From NCBI GenBank assembly GCA_947561585.1, contig CANNZV010000515.1, positions 124,001-188,000 of the forward strand: 64,000 bases of DNA, given 5' to 3'. The notes under the pieces are model-generated. The model had not been told where the DNA came from. It saw only the letters and a list, made by a program, of their open reading frames with translations, and searched no databases. Both the position numbers and the translations under genes were made by a program. Positions 47,861 to 60,715 of the stretch are shown here, piece by piece (within the stretch, counting starts at the first letter, position 1; each line of letters starts with the position of its first letter). Origin of the DNA: Caprella mutica. Lineage: Eukaryota > Arthropoda > Malacostraca > Amphipoda > Caprellidae.

Positions 47861-49599
47861 ATTATGTTTTCATATTAATCCCCTCGTATTTTTTACTGGC
47901 AAATAATCTGTTCATTTATTGATTATTAGCTGTTTCTATAATGAAATGTTACAAACTAATAGTTCCTTAATTAATATTAATTGAATTATATTATTCACTT
48001 CTATGTGTTTTCCAATTAATATGATGACTTTTCTAAAAAAAATATCTTCTTATATTATTCTAATTTTACTACATTTTAATAGATTCAGAATTAAAATATT
48101 TGTAATTATTTAATTAAAATTAATTATATTGCATATTAATATATTTCTTCTTAAGAGTTTGTATACTAATGTTTTATTATTGGTTTATCAAAATTAATTT
48201 TCCACAAATTATTTTCACCCCATTTACATATTTGCAATTCATTTGTTCATAGAATGAAAGTTATAGGTTGTAATAAAGGCAGTAAAATATCAAATAAATT
48301 AAGCACCGTATCGCAATTGTTGTCTTAATTCTGAAACAACCTGTATATGCTGTCTTAATATTAATAGAGTTTTATATCAAACAACTTTTCACTCAATAAA
48401 ATTTAAAATTATTATTTATCGAAAAAATTTGAAATAATCAAAATACACTTCAGATTTCAATAAATTTTAATTAAGAGAGAATAAATTGTAACTAGCTAAC
48501 TACAAACCTTTTGTAAAATTTTACTCACTCGAGTGAAAATAATTGAAATACTTATTTACTTGAATTGAGACGAACTTTTAAAAACTATTTTTTATCCATT
48601 GCAGATACATTCCTATGTTCTCCATTTGTCTCCGACACCATTTTTATTCTTTAGAAGAGTATTGCATCTTCAAATATCACACGCCTCTCTGTAATAAACC
48701 ACTCGTTGTACAATAGAATTAAAAAATATAACATTTATCACCCTGAAGTTCAGTAATGGGCTTCCTGTGCTGTTTTTACTTAAGTTCTCCACACTTAATG
48801 GGATGTATTACAATGCTGGTAATTTAGATCCGAAAAATATTCAAGTGCTTTAATTGAAGTTCCCCATTAATATTCAGAGGAAGAATTATGTTTGCTGCTT
48901 TGGAGTGAGAGTAAAAATTGAGAAATAAAATTGAAAGTAAAAACACTATTTAAAAATAGTAAAATAGCAATACTAAAATTATTAATATTGTTGAAGCTCT
49001 TAATTATTGAACATATATTCAATACTTAGCACCGAGAAAGCGTTCAAATTCAGTTAACCTATTAATCATGTATAATTTAAATTAATAGAGAATATTGAAA
49101 ATATATTATTATATTAGTTTTTATATTTTTATTTTTCATCCCAATATAAAACAATTAGATTTTAATCTCTTCAAAATAGAACTATTAAATTTTCCATTCT
49201 CAGAGTTCTATGAATGCCTACTGATGTAATAACTGATCTGAATATATATTTTATAATTCATTCTCGTTAAGAATTTCATTTTATTTAAATTTACGTGATG
49301 TGTTGTAAGATGATTAATTTATTCAAGTTGGTATTCATACAAATAGTTACTTATGGCAATAACTATGAGGATTATATTTGGTATAGTGATTTAATTAATT
49401 ACAGCAAATCAGCTCTTGTATGTTATAATTTTCAAGTAGCACACATACAGTGACTATTTTAAATACTTTAGTTCAGGGCTTCAGTTGAGGGTATCCCTTA
49501 AGGGTATACTTCAATAATAATTCTTTTATTGTTTACTTCTGTTTCATATTTGCGTTGTAATTATTATAATAGCTATTAATTAAGCGTTCTTTCATGTAG
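47861..49599. other. A+T-rich non-coding stretch
   Basis: An acceptor-like tract ending ccattgcag at about 48605 precedes a 29-codon open reading (SYVLHLSPTPFLFFRR and on), which is too weak to call. Nothing else is seen. Confidence 0.5.
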
Positions 49600-50610
49600 A
49601 AAATTGGGATGTAAAGCTTATAAAATGAATTAACTTACTTTTTAAAAGTTATCTTAGCAAGTAATGATATTACTTCTGATTTTAAACCAATTGTTACCGG
49701 TCTTTTTCAGGGTTCTGTTTTAAGTCCCTTGCTTCTTAATATTTTTATAAACGATTAAACCATTTTAGCTGAGGACAATAATTTTAGTTGCACTCTATTC
49801 GCAGATGACGCAGTTTTTTACTTTAGGGATTCATCTTTCGAAAATATTTTTAATAGAACCCTATTGACAACCTCACAAAGTGGTTAAATTTTAATAAACT
49901 TACTCCATATGTAAATAAAACTAAATTGATGCTTTTTAACGCTAGGTCTCATAGTGATTATCCCTTTTTACATTTTAATAATAATTCATTAGTGTTAGTA
50001 GATAATTTTAAATACTTAGGCCTTTTAATAGACAACAAATTAACTTTTAAGATTCATATTATCCAAACCTGTAAGAAAATTAGTCAAATTAAAGGAATAG
50101 TTTATTCAGCCAAGCCTTATTTTAACAATGACTCTACTTTTAATTTACTACTCCTTGGCTTATTCTGTTTTTACTCAATTTATTATTTCTTATGGAAAAA
50201 CTTTTAACGTTCACTTACATCCTTTGAAAATTTTAATAAACGATATTTTAAGAATAATTTTAATGTTAAGAAAAATGCGAACAATGTGCCTTTAATGTCC
50301 ACCAATGAAATGTATTTTAAACTAGGTATTTTAAAATTTGAAGATGTATGTAATTATTTTTTATTGTCATTTTTAAGGAGAGCTTTATATGAAGATCCTA
50401 TGATTTTAGAAAAATATTTTAATGATTTTATTCCAGCACATGACCATCAAACCAGAGGATATAGAATAATTTTTACCAAGAATTAGATTAGAGCTGGAAA
50501 GAAATTTCACTATTTTTAGATCTATCGAAGCTTTTAACAATTTACCTGATTTTATGTAACCCTATGTCCAACTACAGTTTAAAAAAAAAATATAGAAAAT
50601 ATTGTTTTAA
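49600..50610 (+). pseudogene. Jockey/CR1-like reverse transcriptase, 3' part, decayed
   Basis: Plus-strand fragments give the second half of a non-LTR reverse transcriptase in order: VTGLFQGSVLSPLLLNIFIN (about 49690-49755), CTLFADDAVFYF with FADD as the catalytic box (about 49785-49820), WLNFNKLTPYVNKTKLMLFN, then VDNFKYLGLLIDNKLTFKIH (about 50000-50060). A C-terminal tail follows, YFKLGILKFEDVCNYF, and RLELERNFTIFRSIEAFNNL just after the stop at 50484-50486. Frameshifts and stops split the pieces; the frames at 49926-50207 and 50286-50486 are two of them. QGSxLSPLL and the YLGxxID motif place it in the jockey/CR1 group. The 5' part, including any endonuclease, is absent, as in the usual 5' truncation. 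Confidence 0.8.
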
Positions 50611-50689
50611 CCGTTATAACCCTGTTTAATATGTTTTTACTTTGTATTTGTTACTTTTAAAATTGACTTATTCAGACCGGTAACTTAGG

Positions 50690-50900
50690 TAGGTTTTATA
50701 TTTTTAGATAGATTTATATTTTTGAATAGGTATACTATTTTTAGGTAGATTGTATATTTTCAGATAAGTATGATATTTTTAGTTAGATTATATATTTTTA
50801 GATTCTACAAGTCACGTTAGACTTTTAAAGAATCAAACTATTTGTATTTTAAAATTGTATTACTTTTATTTTGGATTTTAATGTGAACAAAAATTCAATA
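50690..50900 (+). repeat. 3' tail of the retrotransposon with degenerate repeats
   Basis: About five degenerate units of the type atttttagatagatttat (ttttaggtagattgtatat, ttttagttagattatatat) follow the RT relic. An AATAAA at about 50898 may be the element's polyadenylation signal. This looks like the 3' untranslated region of the retrotransposon. Confidence 0.5.
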
Positions 50901-51952
50901 AACAATCAAATTTATTGATGTCAATTTTGAAATGAATTAGTGGTCTTGTATATAGAGAACAGCAACTATCAGATATTTTATTGGTAACCATATCATTTTA
51001 AGACATCGTCAATTAATTAGTTTCGTAAATAAATGTGAACTTTACTTGAAAGCCATTATCATGGGTGGGTTGGAATTATACTGATGCATTAGAATATAAA
51101 TTACAATCAGAAAATCAGAGGGCGGAGGGCGGACCGCCCTCCGATACACTTATATTAGAAAATAGCGTATAACGTATACATATTCTATTACATCATACAA
51201 GTATCAATATTATTTATTTTTCAATACAATTGAACCACTTACAGATATTTAATATTGTTGTTGTATAATTTACTTAATCTATCTCATTAATTGTGTTCAT
51301 AAAAATAAAAAGATTTGTAATGTTGATTAAATCAATCAAATATTAGGAGCATTTAATGCGAGTTTCAATAACCTTGAATATATTTTTTTCACATCACACC
51401 ATGAAAGCTATTATTCATAAATGATGACAGGAGACTATTCACTTCTAACAAGCTGTAATGTGCGAGGTATGAAGTTTTGTTAAGAGAATTGATACGTAAA
51501 AATCAGAGTATAAGAACCACTACTTTAGTTGAAGATGGAAGTGTAAGCTATATTTCCTACTCTTGGTGCGTAAATTTGAATACATTTTATGATCTAAAGT
51601 GCTGGAGTATCGTATTTCCCCCTCCACTGCACTGCTGATCGCATCCCCAGATGGTTGAAGTGAAGCGCAGTTGCCACACCATCTCCTCTAAGTGACTCCT
51701 CATTAATCCACAGTTACCTTCCAGGCGAGAGAACAAAATTGAATTGGGGCAAAACTCCACGGCAATATTTGAAATTAAATTAGATCAAATTTTTGAGCTC
51801 CAAATCTAGATGGTGAGTGCTGAATAAAATTGAAAAGCTGATGAGAAGTCGAGTGATAATTCGATGGAAAGAATTTTTTCCGTTAGAATTAACATAATAT
51901 CATTAATTTCAGAATTTTAAATGCCTGAATATTGTTCCTTGCGGACCTTAAG
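50901..51952. other. Non-coding; one GC-rich patch
   Basis: The patch 51590-51730 is GC-richer. On the minus strand it is open for about 50 codons (including LEEMVWQLRFTSTIWG) and also contains a donor-like CTGGAAG|GTAACT. Without a homologue I make no call. Confidence 0.4.
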
Positions 51953-51956
51953 TTAA

Positions 51957-54900
51957 AGGGGCAGTACAGTCACTCTTTATTTTAACAATTTTAATGTCAA
52001 ACGACTGCTTAGTAAGAATAAAGCATTCCTGTAGAATTATAATGTTCAATAAAATCAAATAATGGAAATATATCATTTTGTATATATTTGATTTCTTACC
52101 AAATGCTAACGGCAGATGGCGCCACAATCAGTGGCACCATCTTGTAAACAAACCAATTGAGATAAGTTTCTACCTAGATTCTAGTTCAAGTGAAGAGATG
52201 GCTTTGTTTTTAAAACTATACTTTCTTGTCTACGAATTCATATAATCGTTTCACCATTTTGACGCAAACAAAGCTTGATTACTGCATAAATAAATTAATA
52301 TGAAAACAACACACATACTCACGTACATACTAATGAGTGCAAATGCTTCCGCTAGGTGTCGCTAATTTGATTATATACTTTTTATATGAACATTATAAAA
52401 TAAACGAGCATTCAAATATTACATAATTAAATATTCTGAATCGATTTAAAACCAATTTGGCGATTGTTTGATTAGATAGTAGTAGATAGTAAACATCAAT
52501 TTAATTGTTCAGTTAATTATCTAAGAATCAGGTTATTACAATTCAAGTAACTACAGCAAGTATTGTATCTTACATATTGCATATAAATTAACGAATTCAA
52601 ACACATAACGATTTTTTTCCCTGAAAATTTACTTCATATTATATAGGTAAGGAAATTTCAAATACATTTCTCCAAAGAATCTATTGATATTCTGATGGTC
52701 AGACAGGAATAAGAGAACTTTATTCCTGATAGTGTTCAATAATTGGGATATCTCAGCTAAAAAGGTATCAGGTAGCTAATAATGAATTATATAATATTGA
52801 AAGGGAAGTCTATAGACTTTAAGCTAATATTTTGAAATTTGGCACGCACCGGGCCGGTGAAGAATAAAAGTTCGATCCTATTTTCGTACTAAACAGATGA
52901 GGATACCATTAGTTTTTATTTACATTCAATATTTAAGCTGTTATCAGTTTAATCATTTCAAATTGATATAAAATTTACATCTATAGTACATTTAATTGTA
53001 GAAGATAAACTATTATTAAAAACTATATTTCGTAATATAACGTAATCGTAAATGGATATAATTTGGTTGAATTTAGGTAGTTTGAAGAAATAAAAAGCGC
53101 ATCTGTTTACCATTCATTGTGTGTAATAATTGATTTATGAACAAAATAATGGTTTTAATAAGTTTAAAACTCAATTCATATACTATAAATATTCACCAAG
53201 AAATTGAATCCTAATTTGTTTCTCTTGGATCTTGAACCATTTAACATTCTAGCTAGTGAAAATATTTATTGTCACTGTAACTGAATAATGAAACTGGCTT
53301 TGAAAGTAATACTCTTAGTTTTAAATTCAATATGGTATTATTTATATAACATTCTTTGAATTATACTTAATTCTAACAAGTGACTATTTTGATTGAGTTT
53401 TTGTAATGCTGAATGATAATACTATCCCATACCATTTATACATAATCATAATTATTACTTACCGAAATAACTATTTTCAATCATTGTTCTTACCTCTGTA
53501 ATTTCACCCATAATGATGCATAAACCACCATATATATAGTCATCTTTAAATATCCAGATTTACAGGCACAGAATTTTATGATTTATTTCCTAATATCCAT
53601 TTCTTTATAATGTGTCAGGTAGATTTCATAGCAATCATTCGACTACAATACTGAATCATTATATTTGTTCGTAATTGTGTTAAAACTACATAACCGTATA
53701 ACTGTGCTGCCTCATGTTATTCTACCATTACCAAATCCTATAGAGTAATCAAAATGTCTTAAACCTATTAGCGCAAGACTGTTACAGTTCCATTTTGAGC
53801 TTGGGAAGAGAGAGGATTATTGGATATATATTTATTGTAACAGAATATAATCGTGCCAGCCTTCTGATTTATGTAGTTTTAGTAGAATATTTTGTTTTAA
53901 CTAAGTAATAGTAATTAGTTAATTACCGTACTAAAAAAGTAATGACTAACTATAAATATGTTAACTGCATATCCTAAATAGTCTGAAATATCCTACGTAT
54001 TACAATTTAAAGGAAATAATAATTTACATCAAATGTGTCTCTAGAGTAGTTCAAACTTATCGAAGAGGAAAGTTTCGAAACATGAAATCTTGTACATCGA
54101 GCATCCATTAGAGAAATACATAAACTGAGAATTCAATCACTCTGAAATGACTTCATTTATATGAATTGAATGACCGTACGTATATTCAATTCACTTGATG
54201 AGAAAGTGCATCGGGGAGAAGACATTCTCGAACACATTCTAGTATATTTTAGTGTATAAAGTTTGGCATCTATTCACATGACACGAATAACGCTTTTGAA
54301 ACTTCTCGTCCACCGAGGGATGATACCTATTACCAAACTCAGTCAATTAGGTTTTATGAGAAATTTGTTATACTGTCACCGACAGTTTTCATTGCATTTA
54401 CTGTGACATACTGAAATAATATCTATATGTTGGATGATGCAATCTCTACGATTACAGAATGTGACTATTACACATCGGATGGATGGACAGTTTCCCTATT
54501 GAAAAGTATTGGATATGGATGGAGAGAAGCTCGTATAACTTTTCTCATTTAATAGTGCTTTCGCGACTTCTCCAAATTTCTAGCATAGATGTATAATAAT
54601 ATAGACTTTAGAGTCAAAGCATGTAGGAATGTTACTTGAAATTTACGAATTAAGTAATTTTAACTATAACAATGTGGTTCAGTTAAGACTTAAATCTCAG
54701 TTCTAATGCGAATGGGTAAAAGGAAATAAAAAAGGTATTGATGACCTTGCATTATTTGTGGACTCTGATGGAAGACAAAGAAAGTAATTAATAATAAAAG
54801 CTTTACTGATTCTACCAAAAATTAAAATACTCAAAATATCAAACGATGTACCATCACATAACTTAATTAAGGACCCGTAAGTCATAGAAACTCCACGTCT

Positions 54901-55473
54901 TACCAAGGTTTAGGCGAAGCAGGTTAGTTTTACTTCTAAAGAGAATTAAAATAATGTTATCATTTTTTGTAGTGAAAATGTTGTTAGTAATTAGTTGCAT
55001 ATATACGAGAGTTCATTCGTCTTATATAAACTAACACTCGTAAGTAAATATTTGATAATAATTTGGTTTTAAGTCCAGCGTTCACCGCATCTGTATAGGG
55101 AGGACGCTGCGAATTTTTTAAATTCCTGATCAACTGTTAAAATGATATGCATTCTATTCTACTATTAGCCGTATCTACTATTGCTAATAGTCTACTATTA
55201 GCAATGCTCATTTTAGCCACTTTCAATGTAACAACTTAGGTAGAACGAATAAAAACTAAGTACCTACAGACCGTATGGTGCTTCGTGCGAATGTGCATGC
55301 ATTTGTTTTTAGTTCCAGATTACATCAGTAGATGGCGCTGCATATGTGAAATCATTTTTAAAAAAATTAATAGGATTTTAAAAATAAAGTAACTATATCT
55401 TATTTTATTGTTAATATCCCTTTATCGATTTATCAACATTAGTGAAAAAGTTTGTGAAAGGTTTACTGCCCCT
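51957..55473. mobile_element. TTAA-flanked AGGGGCAGTA ends, 3.5 kb apart
   Basis: TTAA at 51953-51956 and 55474-55477 flank AGGGGCAGTA on the left and its exact inverse on the right. About 150-160 bp inside each end lies an AGATGGCGC motif (52114 and 55331), in the same strand orientation. TTAA plus AGGGG suits Kolobok-like or piggyBac-like ends. The interior has no transposase, and the open frames are short and A+T-driven. It may be one non-autonomous element, or two related short elements that happen to face each other. Confidence 0.45.
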
Positions 55474-55477
55474 TTAA

Positions 55478-56757
55478 ATGCATTATTATAGGTCAACTTT
55501 CATATCACTTTTTATCTGTTATAAACATTAAAAAAAAACTTTATTTTTTTTTAGTGGAGAACACAATTATTGTTTCAAGAGTCTCCTCTAAACAGATTTT
55601 AGGAAGATCGAGAGCGAAAATTTGAAAGTGGATATTTAGCTTAGAGCAGAGCTCTAGCTAGTAAAGTGACTTGTACCTTAGTTATTTGAGTAGTCTGACT
55701 GATTAGTAATTCTAGACCAAGTTGATCAGACCGAATTGTCAAGATCTATTAGAAATTACTCCTTAGATAGCGAAAGTTACAAAGTTTTAAGTGAAAGGTT
55801 GAAACACTATAATGGTAAAATAAATCAGCACAAAAGTTGAATGCTAATCCGTTGAAAACTCGTTAGATAGTGAAGCTCTACCGTTAGTAGTAAGCTTTTT
55901 ATATAAAATTAAAGTGGTGTTAATGCTATCTGGTGGTGTAATTCTTACGGCTATATGACATATATCTAACCAAGTACTAATATTATTTTTATTTGAAAAA
56001 AATCTTAGAAATAAGAAAGAAAACCTAAACTGAATATTTACAATATTTAGATTCTCAGAATTTGAAATTTCTAATATTCTATTATTACTATTCAAGTTAA
56101 TTAACTGAAATATTCTAATTGTTTGGGAAGAGAAAATATGAATTATTCTTCATTATTTGTTCAGCTCTGAATATTGTAACATCACAGCTGAACTTTGAAA
56201 TATAAATATTGAAAGTGGAATTGAATTGTTCATTTGAATATTTGATTGAATACTCAAGATTTTCAAAAAATGAAAGGGTTTTTGTTACCTGGCTATTCAG
56301 TATATTCCATTCAGTTGGAGTGAATATTTTCCGAAAGTTCTGAAAAGCTTTGAATTAAATGGAATATTCTAGAAGCAACTGGTGACAACAGCTCTTATCT
56401 CTTTCAGAGCTCGTGTTATTAAATTCTTTGGAGATCATAAATTTAATGAACGAATTAAACATTCCAAAACTCTTTTCCTATTGACATAAGTATAATAAGA
56501 AAGGAGTGCTCGACCATTTATGGAATGATATAGCTAATGAATATTACTTTTTCAGTATTTAAAGTTAGGTTGCTATTTTTATGCATCAGAATATTATAAT
56601 TATTAAAATTATATTATTATCTAAAGAGATTTTCTGAAATATAAAAGACTTCGTAAAAGAAATATCGAAATAAATGTCAACGATTTTTCACGATAAATCA
56701 GAGTTAATTGAAGAATGCATTCTAAAGATTTTCTCTGAAATAAATATTCATTCCAAA
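55478..56757. other. Non-coding stretch
   Basis: No gene or element edge is seen. The minus frame at 55844-56095 has no motif. Confidence 0.55.
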
Positions 56758-56759
56758 TA

Positions 56760-57555
56760 GGGTCGGACGGGGTATCACTGCGCATACCCTTTTTATGGGG
56801 TGTCACTCCGCACCCCTTATAACTTTAAAACCACTTATGTTAAACTAAATCTGATTGCACCATCGTTTCAAGCATCTTCTTTTCTCTTTAAACATCATGA
56901 CGCACTATTATCTTATTTAAATTAAATAATGTTCAACAATAAACCTACGATCGTATTATATTACTTGATATAAGTAGTTAGCTAGTTACGTAAAGTTTAA
57001 GTGTTACATTTGTTGCAAATTCATTAAATATGGGTTTAAAAAGTAAGTCAAAATTAGATTGGGGAGAGAGCATGTAGAGAGGAAAAAACAGACATTTAGA
57101 TGGGGACATGAGGATTTAAGAAGGGGAAATAGATGGGGAGAGGGTGATTTAGATGGAACAGAAGGAGATTTAGATGGGAATAGAAGGAGATCTCGATGAG
57201 AGGAGAGGGGATTTAGATGGGAGGAGAGGGATTTTTAGATGGCTAAAGAAGGAGGTTTAGATAGTAGGTTGGAGGGGTATTAAAATTGAGAGAGGAGAGA
57301 TTCAGGTGGAGAAGAGGAGTGTTGTATGTATGCAATGTGCAGTAATACCCCTTCATGTGCGCAGTGATACCCCTATATACTAACTAAAAGTTGCGCACGA
57401 AAAATAGCCAATAAATATTTTATTTGTTTAGGTATTATTTCGAAACTGGTTGAGAACCATCCTCATCTATGATCATTTCATCACGAGAAAAAAGAGTTTC
57501 TCTAGTACCTTTAGTTCTCGAGTAAATACAGAGTAAATGATACCCCGTCCGACCC
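56760..57555. mobile_element. 796-bp element, perfect 18-bp TIR, TA target
   Basis: TA at 56758-56759 and 57556-57557 flank GGGTCGGACGGGGTATCA and its exact inverse. Just inside each end the word GGGGTATCACTGCGCA is repeated in degenerate form: 56770-56815 on the left, and inverted at about 57310-57365 on the right. The interior holds a purine-rich array. There is no protein. TA target and G-rich TIR fit a non-autonomous element mobilised by a Tc1/mariner-type or other TA-using transposase. It is the best-bounded of the word-ended elements. Confidence 0.85.
57055..57310. repeat. Purine-rich degenerate array, GATTTAGATGGGAG type
   Basis: About ten units of 18-26 bp vary on ggagatttagatgggaagag, with nearly no C on the plus strand. 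It lies inside the 796-bp element. Confidence 0.8.
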
Positions 57556-57978
57556 TACATTGAAATAACATTAAGTGACTAATCTTATAGATCAGAGATT
57601 TTGCATGAAGACATCTTACTTACGACCATTTTGTCTAGATTAACATTTGCAAGAATAAACATTAGATAACCGAAATATTGTCTGATCACATTATTTAGGG
57701 AATGGATTGAGCATTCAGTTTCTTTATCCAGAATTCGTATGATGAATGGAAGAGAATAAACTCTTTTGGACCCACAACTACCGTAATTTACAATATAGAT
57801 ATTCCCTTTTAATTTTACCATGTTTATCTTTTTGTTTTAAACACCTCTCAAAATTTTAGGTTAATAACACTTGTATACTCTTCAACTATTATATAGATCT
57901 TACATTTTTATCTTAAGCAAGTTCCTAGGCTTCATTTACTATCACCTCTTCATTTTTTTCTTCTTTCTGTGTGAGCAG

Positions 57979-58059
57979 CCACTGGTGCCTGTGTCCCTGT
58001 CACATTTCTTGGTAATTGACTTCTTCATGGAGAAGCTTTTCGGCACTCATGAACATTGA
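57979..58059 (+). CDS. Candidate last exon, product not recognised
   Basis: A strong acceptor, a long T-rich pyrimidine tract ending ctttctgtgtgagcag at 57978, is followed in phase 0 by 26 codons and TGA. The peptide PLVPVSLSHFLVIDFFMEKL then FGTHEH ends in a short polar tail. Codons are GC-richer (CTG GTG CCT GTG TCC CTG) than the flanks. The region upstream of the AG reads as intron in all frames. It is short, and chance cannot be excluded. I recognise no family. Confidence 0.35.
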   Translation, partial: PLVPVSLSHFLVIDFFMEKLFGTHEH

Positions 58060-60417
58060 CACCGTCTGGATTTTTGTGGATATGATAATGGAACTACTTT
58101 TGATAGAAAGCGATTTTTCCAGTTGCCTCCAGTAAATATTGGAGTATTGGAATTCATTCAAACGTTTAACACGATTATATTTATGTGTTAAAAGAGAGTC
58201 AAAGGAATCAAATAAAAAGTTTAACTAATCTCGTTAATTGGTAGTACTAATTTGTTGTATCTAAATAATTTATACTCTGGGCACATCGTTTAATCGACCT
58301 TGTAAGTATAAAAAAATTTCCTGAGACGATAAGTTTTTTCTAATCAAAAAGAACAAAAAAGTTTCTTTATATTTATCGCCTTCTGATTTAAAAAACACAG
58401 GCAGTGAAATTACAGTCAATTCAAGTGCATTCACCTGCGAATAAATAAGAAAAAATCATTACTAAGATTCAGTTGATCAGCTACTACATGTCATTATTAA
58501 GCTTATAGCCAACACACAATATATATGTATGACGCATTTGATGGAGGAAGGACTTAAGCTATTTAAAATAATTTTTTTATTATTTTTGAAACTAATATAA
58601 AATTCTGATTTTTTTTTTTTTCATCAGTAATTTTAAAAGTAACTTAATCGTCCGTTATATCTCGGTAGATCTCCAAATAACTAACCACAAACTTTGGATG
58701 TTTCTCATGAACAATTTCAAAATGTGGTTCAGACCCTTCCTCCAAAGAACGCGACATATATTATCTAGTGCAAAATATTCTACAATGTTTATTAGTTTCG
58801 TTGATCTCAGTTTGTAACAAAGTCAACTTTTCTAAATAATGTTTTCTTCTCATGGATATCTTATCACATCCATCTTCAATGTGATTACAAATATTGGTTA
58901 TATGAGATTTCAGATAATGTCTCGTGTTTTCGGCAGTCACATATTTGATAACCTCAAATCTATAACTATTAACAGTCATTATTAAATAATAATAGTATAG
59001 TTATTATATTAGGGAATTGAAATACCTATAGCTACTGCCACAGCATATGGAAGAATGGATCAATATGTATTCCCCATACCGGTCACCATATAAAAATATA
59101 TGATAGTTTAAATTGGAATTTATATTACTATTGCAAGTATGAGTCAAACAATTAGTTCACTAAATTCTCTAGTTGTAGTTAATTTTTCAATAATTTTGGT
59201 CAGAACTTCCACTTGCTGTTCTGCGCAACAAAAAAATATCTTGTCAGCTGAAACAGCTAAACCTTTGAATCAAAACTAAGTTAAAACCCTACAAATAATA
59301 TAAACTGCATCGACTGAAAATCGACTTTCAGAATCGTAAAATTGAAACTAAAAATCGAAAAGGCATAGACTGGCGGGTTTAATTAAAACATAAATAGTAT
59401 TATTAGTTTGATTTAAATGTAAGTAATATATTATTATTAAGTTGGTCAAACATTTATTAATAAGATACTATACAAGGCTATTTTAATGGTCATCCATAAG
59501 CATTGTCATCGACTGGTAAGAACCAATTTCTTCAGACTGCATCTTCCGCCCGCTAATTTATTTTCCTTTTAACATCAGCGATATGACCTGAGTTTCCATA
59601 ACAGACAGACGTTAAAGTTAATTATTTGAAATAAACAATTTTTTTTCCAATGTGTTTTTTTGCAGTTTCACATCACATTTGAAAATTCTTCAATTATAAG
59701 TTTATATCAAAGTCTGAAACTAGGATAAACTGTGAATCCTGAAATAACTTTGGAAGAAAATGTTTCAAATCTGTTGACTCGACAATAATTGATTACTCGC
59801 ACTCCATCCATATCTTTTCGGTGTCGTAAGTCCATCTGTGAGTCTGTTATTCGAATCCATGTCGCCATTCGATTCCGTGTGTCAGAATCCGAATGAGTTA
59901 TTGACGGAGTGTCTAAGATTCGAAGGAACTTCAATTGCAGCGGAGGGAAAGGATACGCAAAATGGAATTTGGAGCTGATGTACTGAAAAGAAATAGATTT
60001 ATTTGGAAGTGTGAAAAGGTTAGGGAGTCTGGACAAGATTGATTAGATTTTGATCGTTTATATTATGGAATGTGTAGAAAAAAATAGATGAATATATGTA
60101 TAATGACTTAAGTAGAAACCTTTTAGAGGTGAATAACAAATTGATTGAATTTTGTTTTATTTCAAAGATGAAAATAGGTTAATTAGAAGACACTAACATA
60201 TGAATAGCTAATTTATGCATATTTGTTTCCATGTTATTTTTCATATTACAAAAATTATTCTTTTATCATTTGTTTATATTTTGAATATTTCAATCTATTG
60301 ATTAGTTATTAATTAAATTTATTGAATTTATTCTCATTTCATGAAAATGGTGAGGTATATTACCTGGAATCTGACGTTAGTCCTTCGTGGTATACTGTCG
60401 TATTAAATAAATGGAAT
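58060..60417. other. Mostly non-coding; two unassigned minus-strand frames
   Basis: The minus frame at 58761-58979 (72 codons) is polar and helix-like (ICNHIEDGCDKISMRRKH, LEKLTLLQTEINETNKH) and might be an old coding piece. The minus frame at 59707-60036 (109 codons) contains SITHSDSDTRNRMATWIRIT and LRHRKDMDGVR, GC-richer than its flanks, but its two ends look non-coding. Neither has a family I recognise. Confidence 0.35.
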
Positions 60418-60715
60418 TTCAAGACGTCTTTTATACCACTGTCTTCAAATATTGGGTGTGGCAAGACGTATCATATCCCGGTTGGAAAGTTTGCTTAAGA
60501 GGTGTTAAATCCCACGTTTAGAAACATGTATCATATCTCAAATTTCAAAACATGGTCTGTGAAGTATGCTTAAAGAGGTCTTGTACTTCAAGACGTGTGC
60601 TGACAAGACGTCTTAAAATTCTCCTTCATCATGCCATGGGGTGGCAAGACTTAATACATCTTAAAATTCTCTGTTCACAAGACGCAGGCTGACAAGACAT
60701 TTCATGTCCCCTGTT
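60418..60715. repeat. Degenerate repeat, AAGACGTCTTAAAATT words
   Basis: Words around caagacgt recur about eight times with companions tcatatc, tcttaaaattctc and gcttaaagaggt: aagacgtctttta, ggcaagacgtatcatatccc, caagacgtgtgctgac, aagacgtcttaaaattctcc, caagacttaatacatc, acaagacgcaggctgac and acaagacatttcatgtccc. The spacing is irregular, 15-60 bp. GACGTC inside is palindromic. No open frame uses it. Confidence 0.6.

Noticed and set aside
52860..52900. GTTCGATCC resembling a tRNA B box
   Set aside because: No A box at the proper distance and no cloverleaf pairing could be found.
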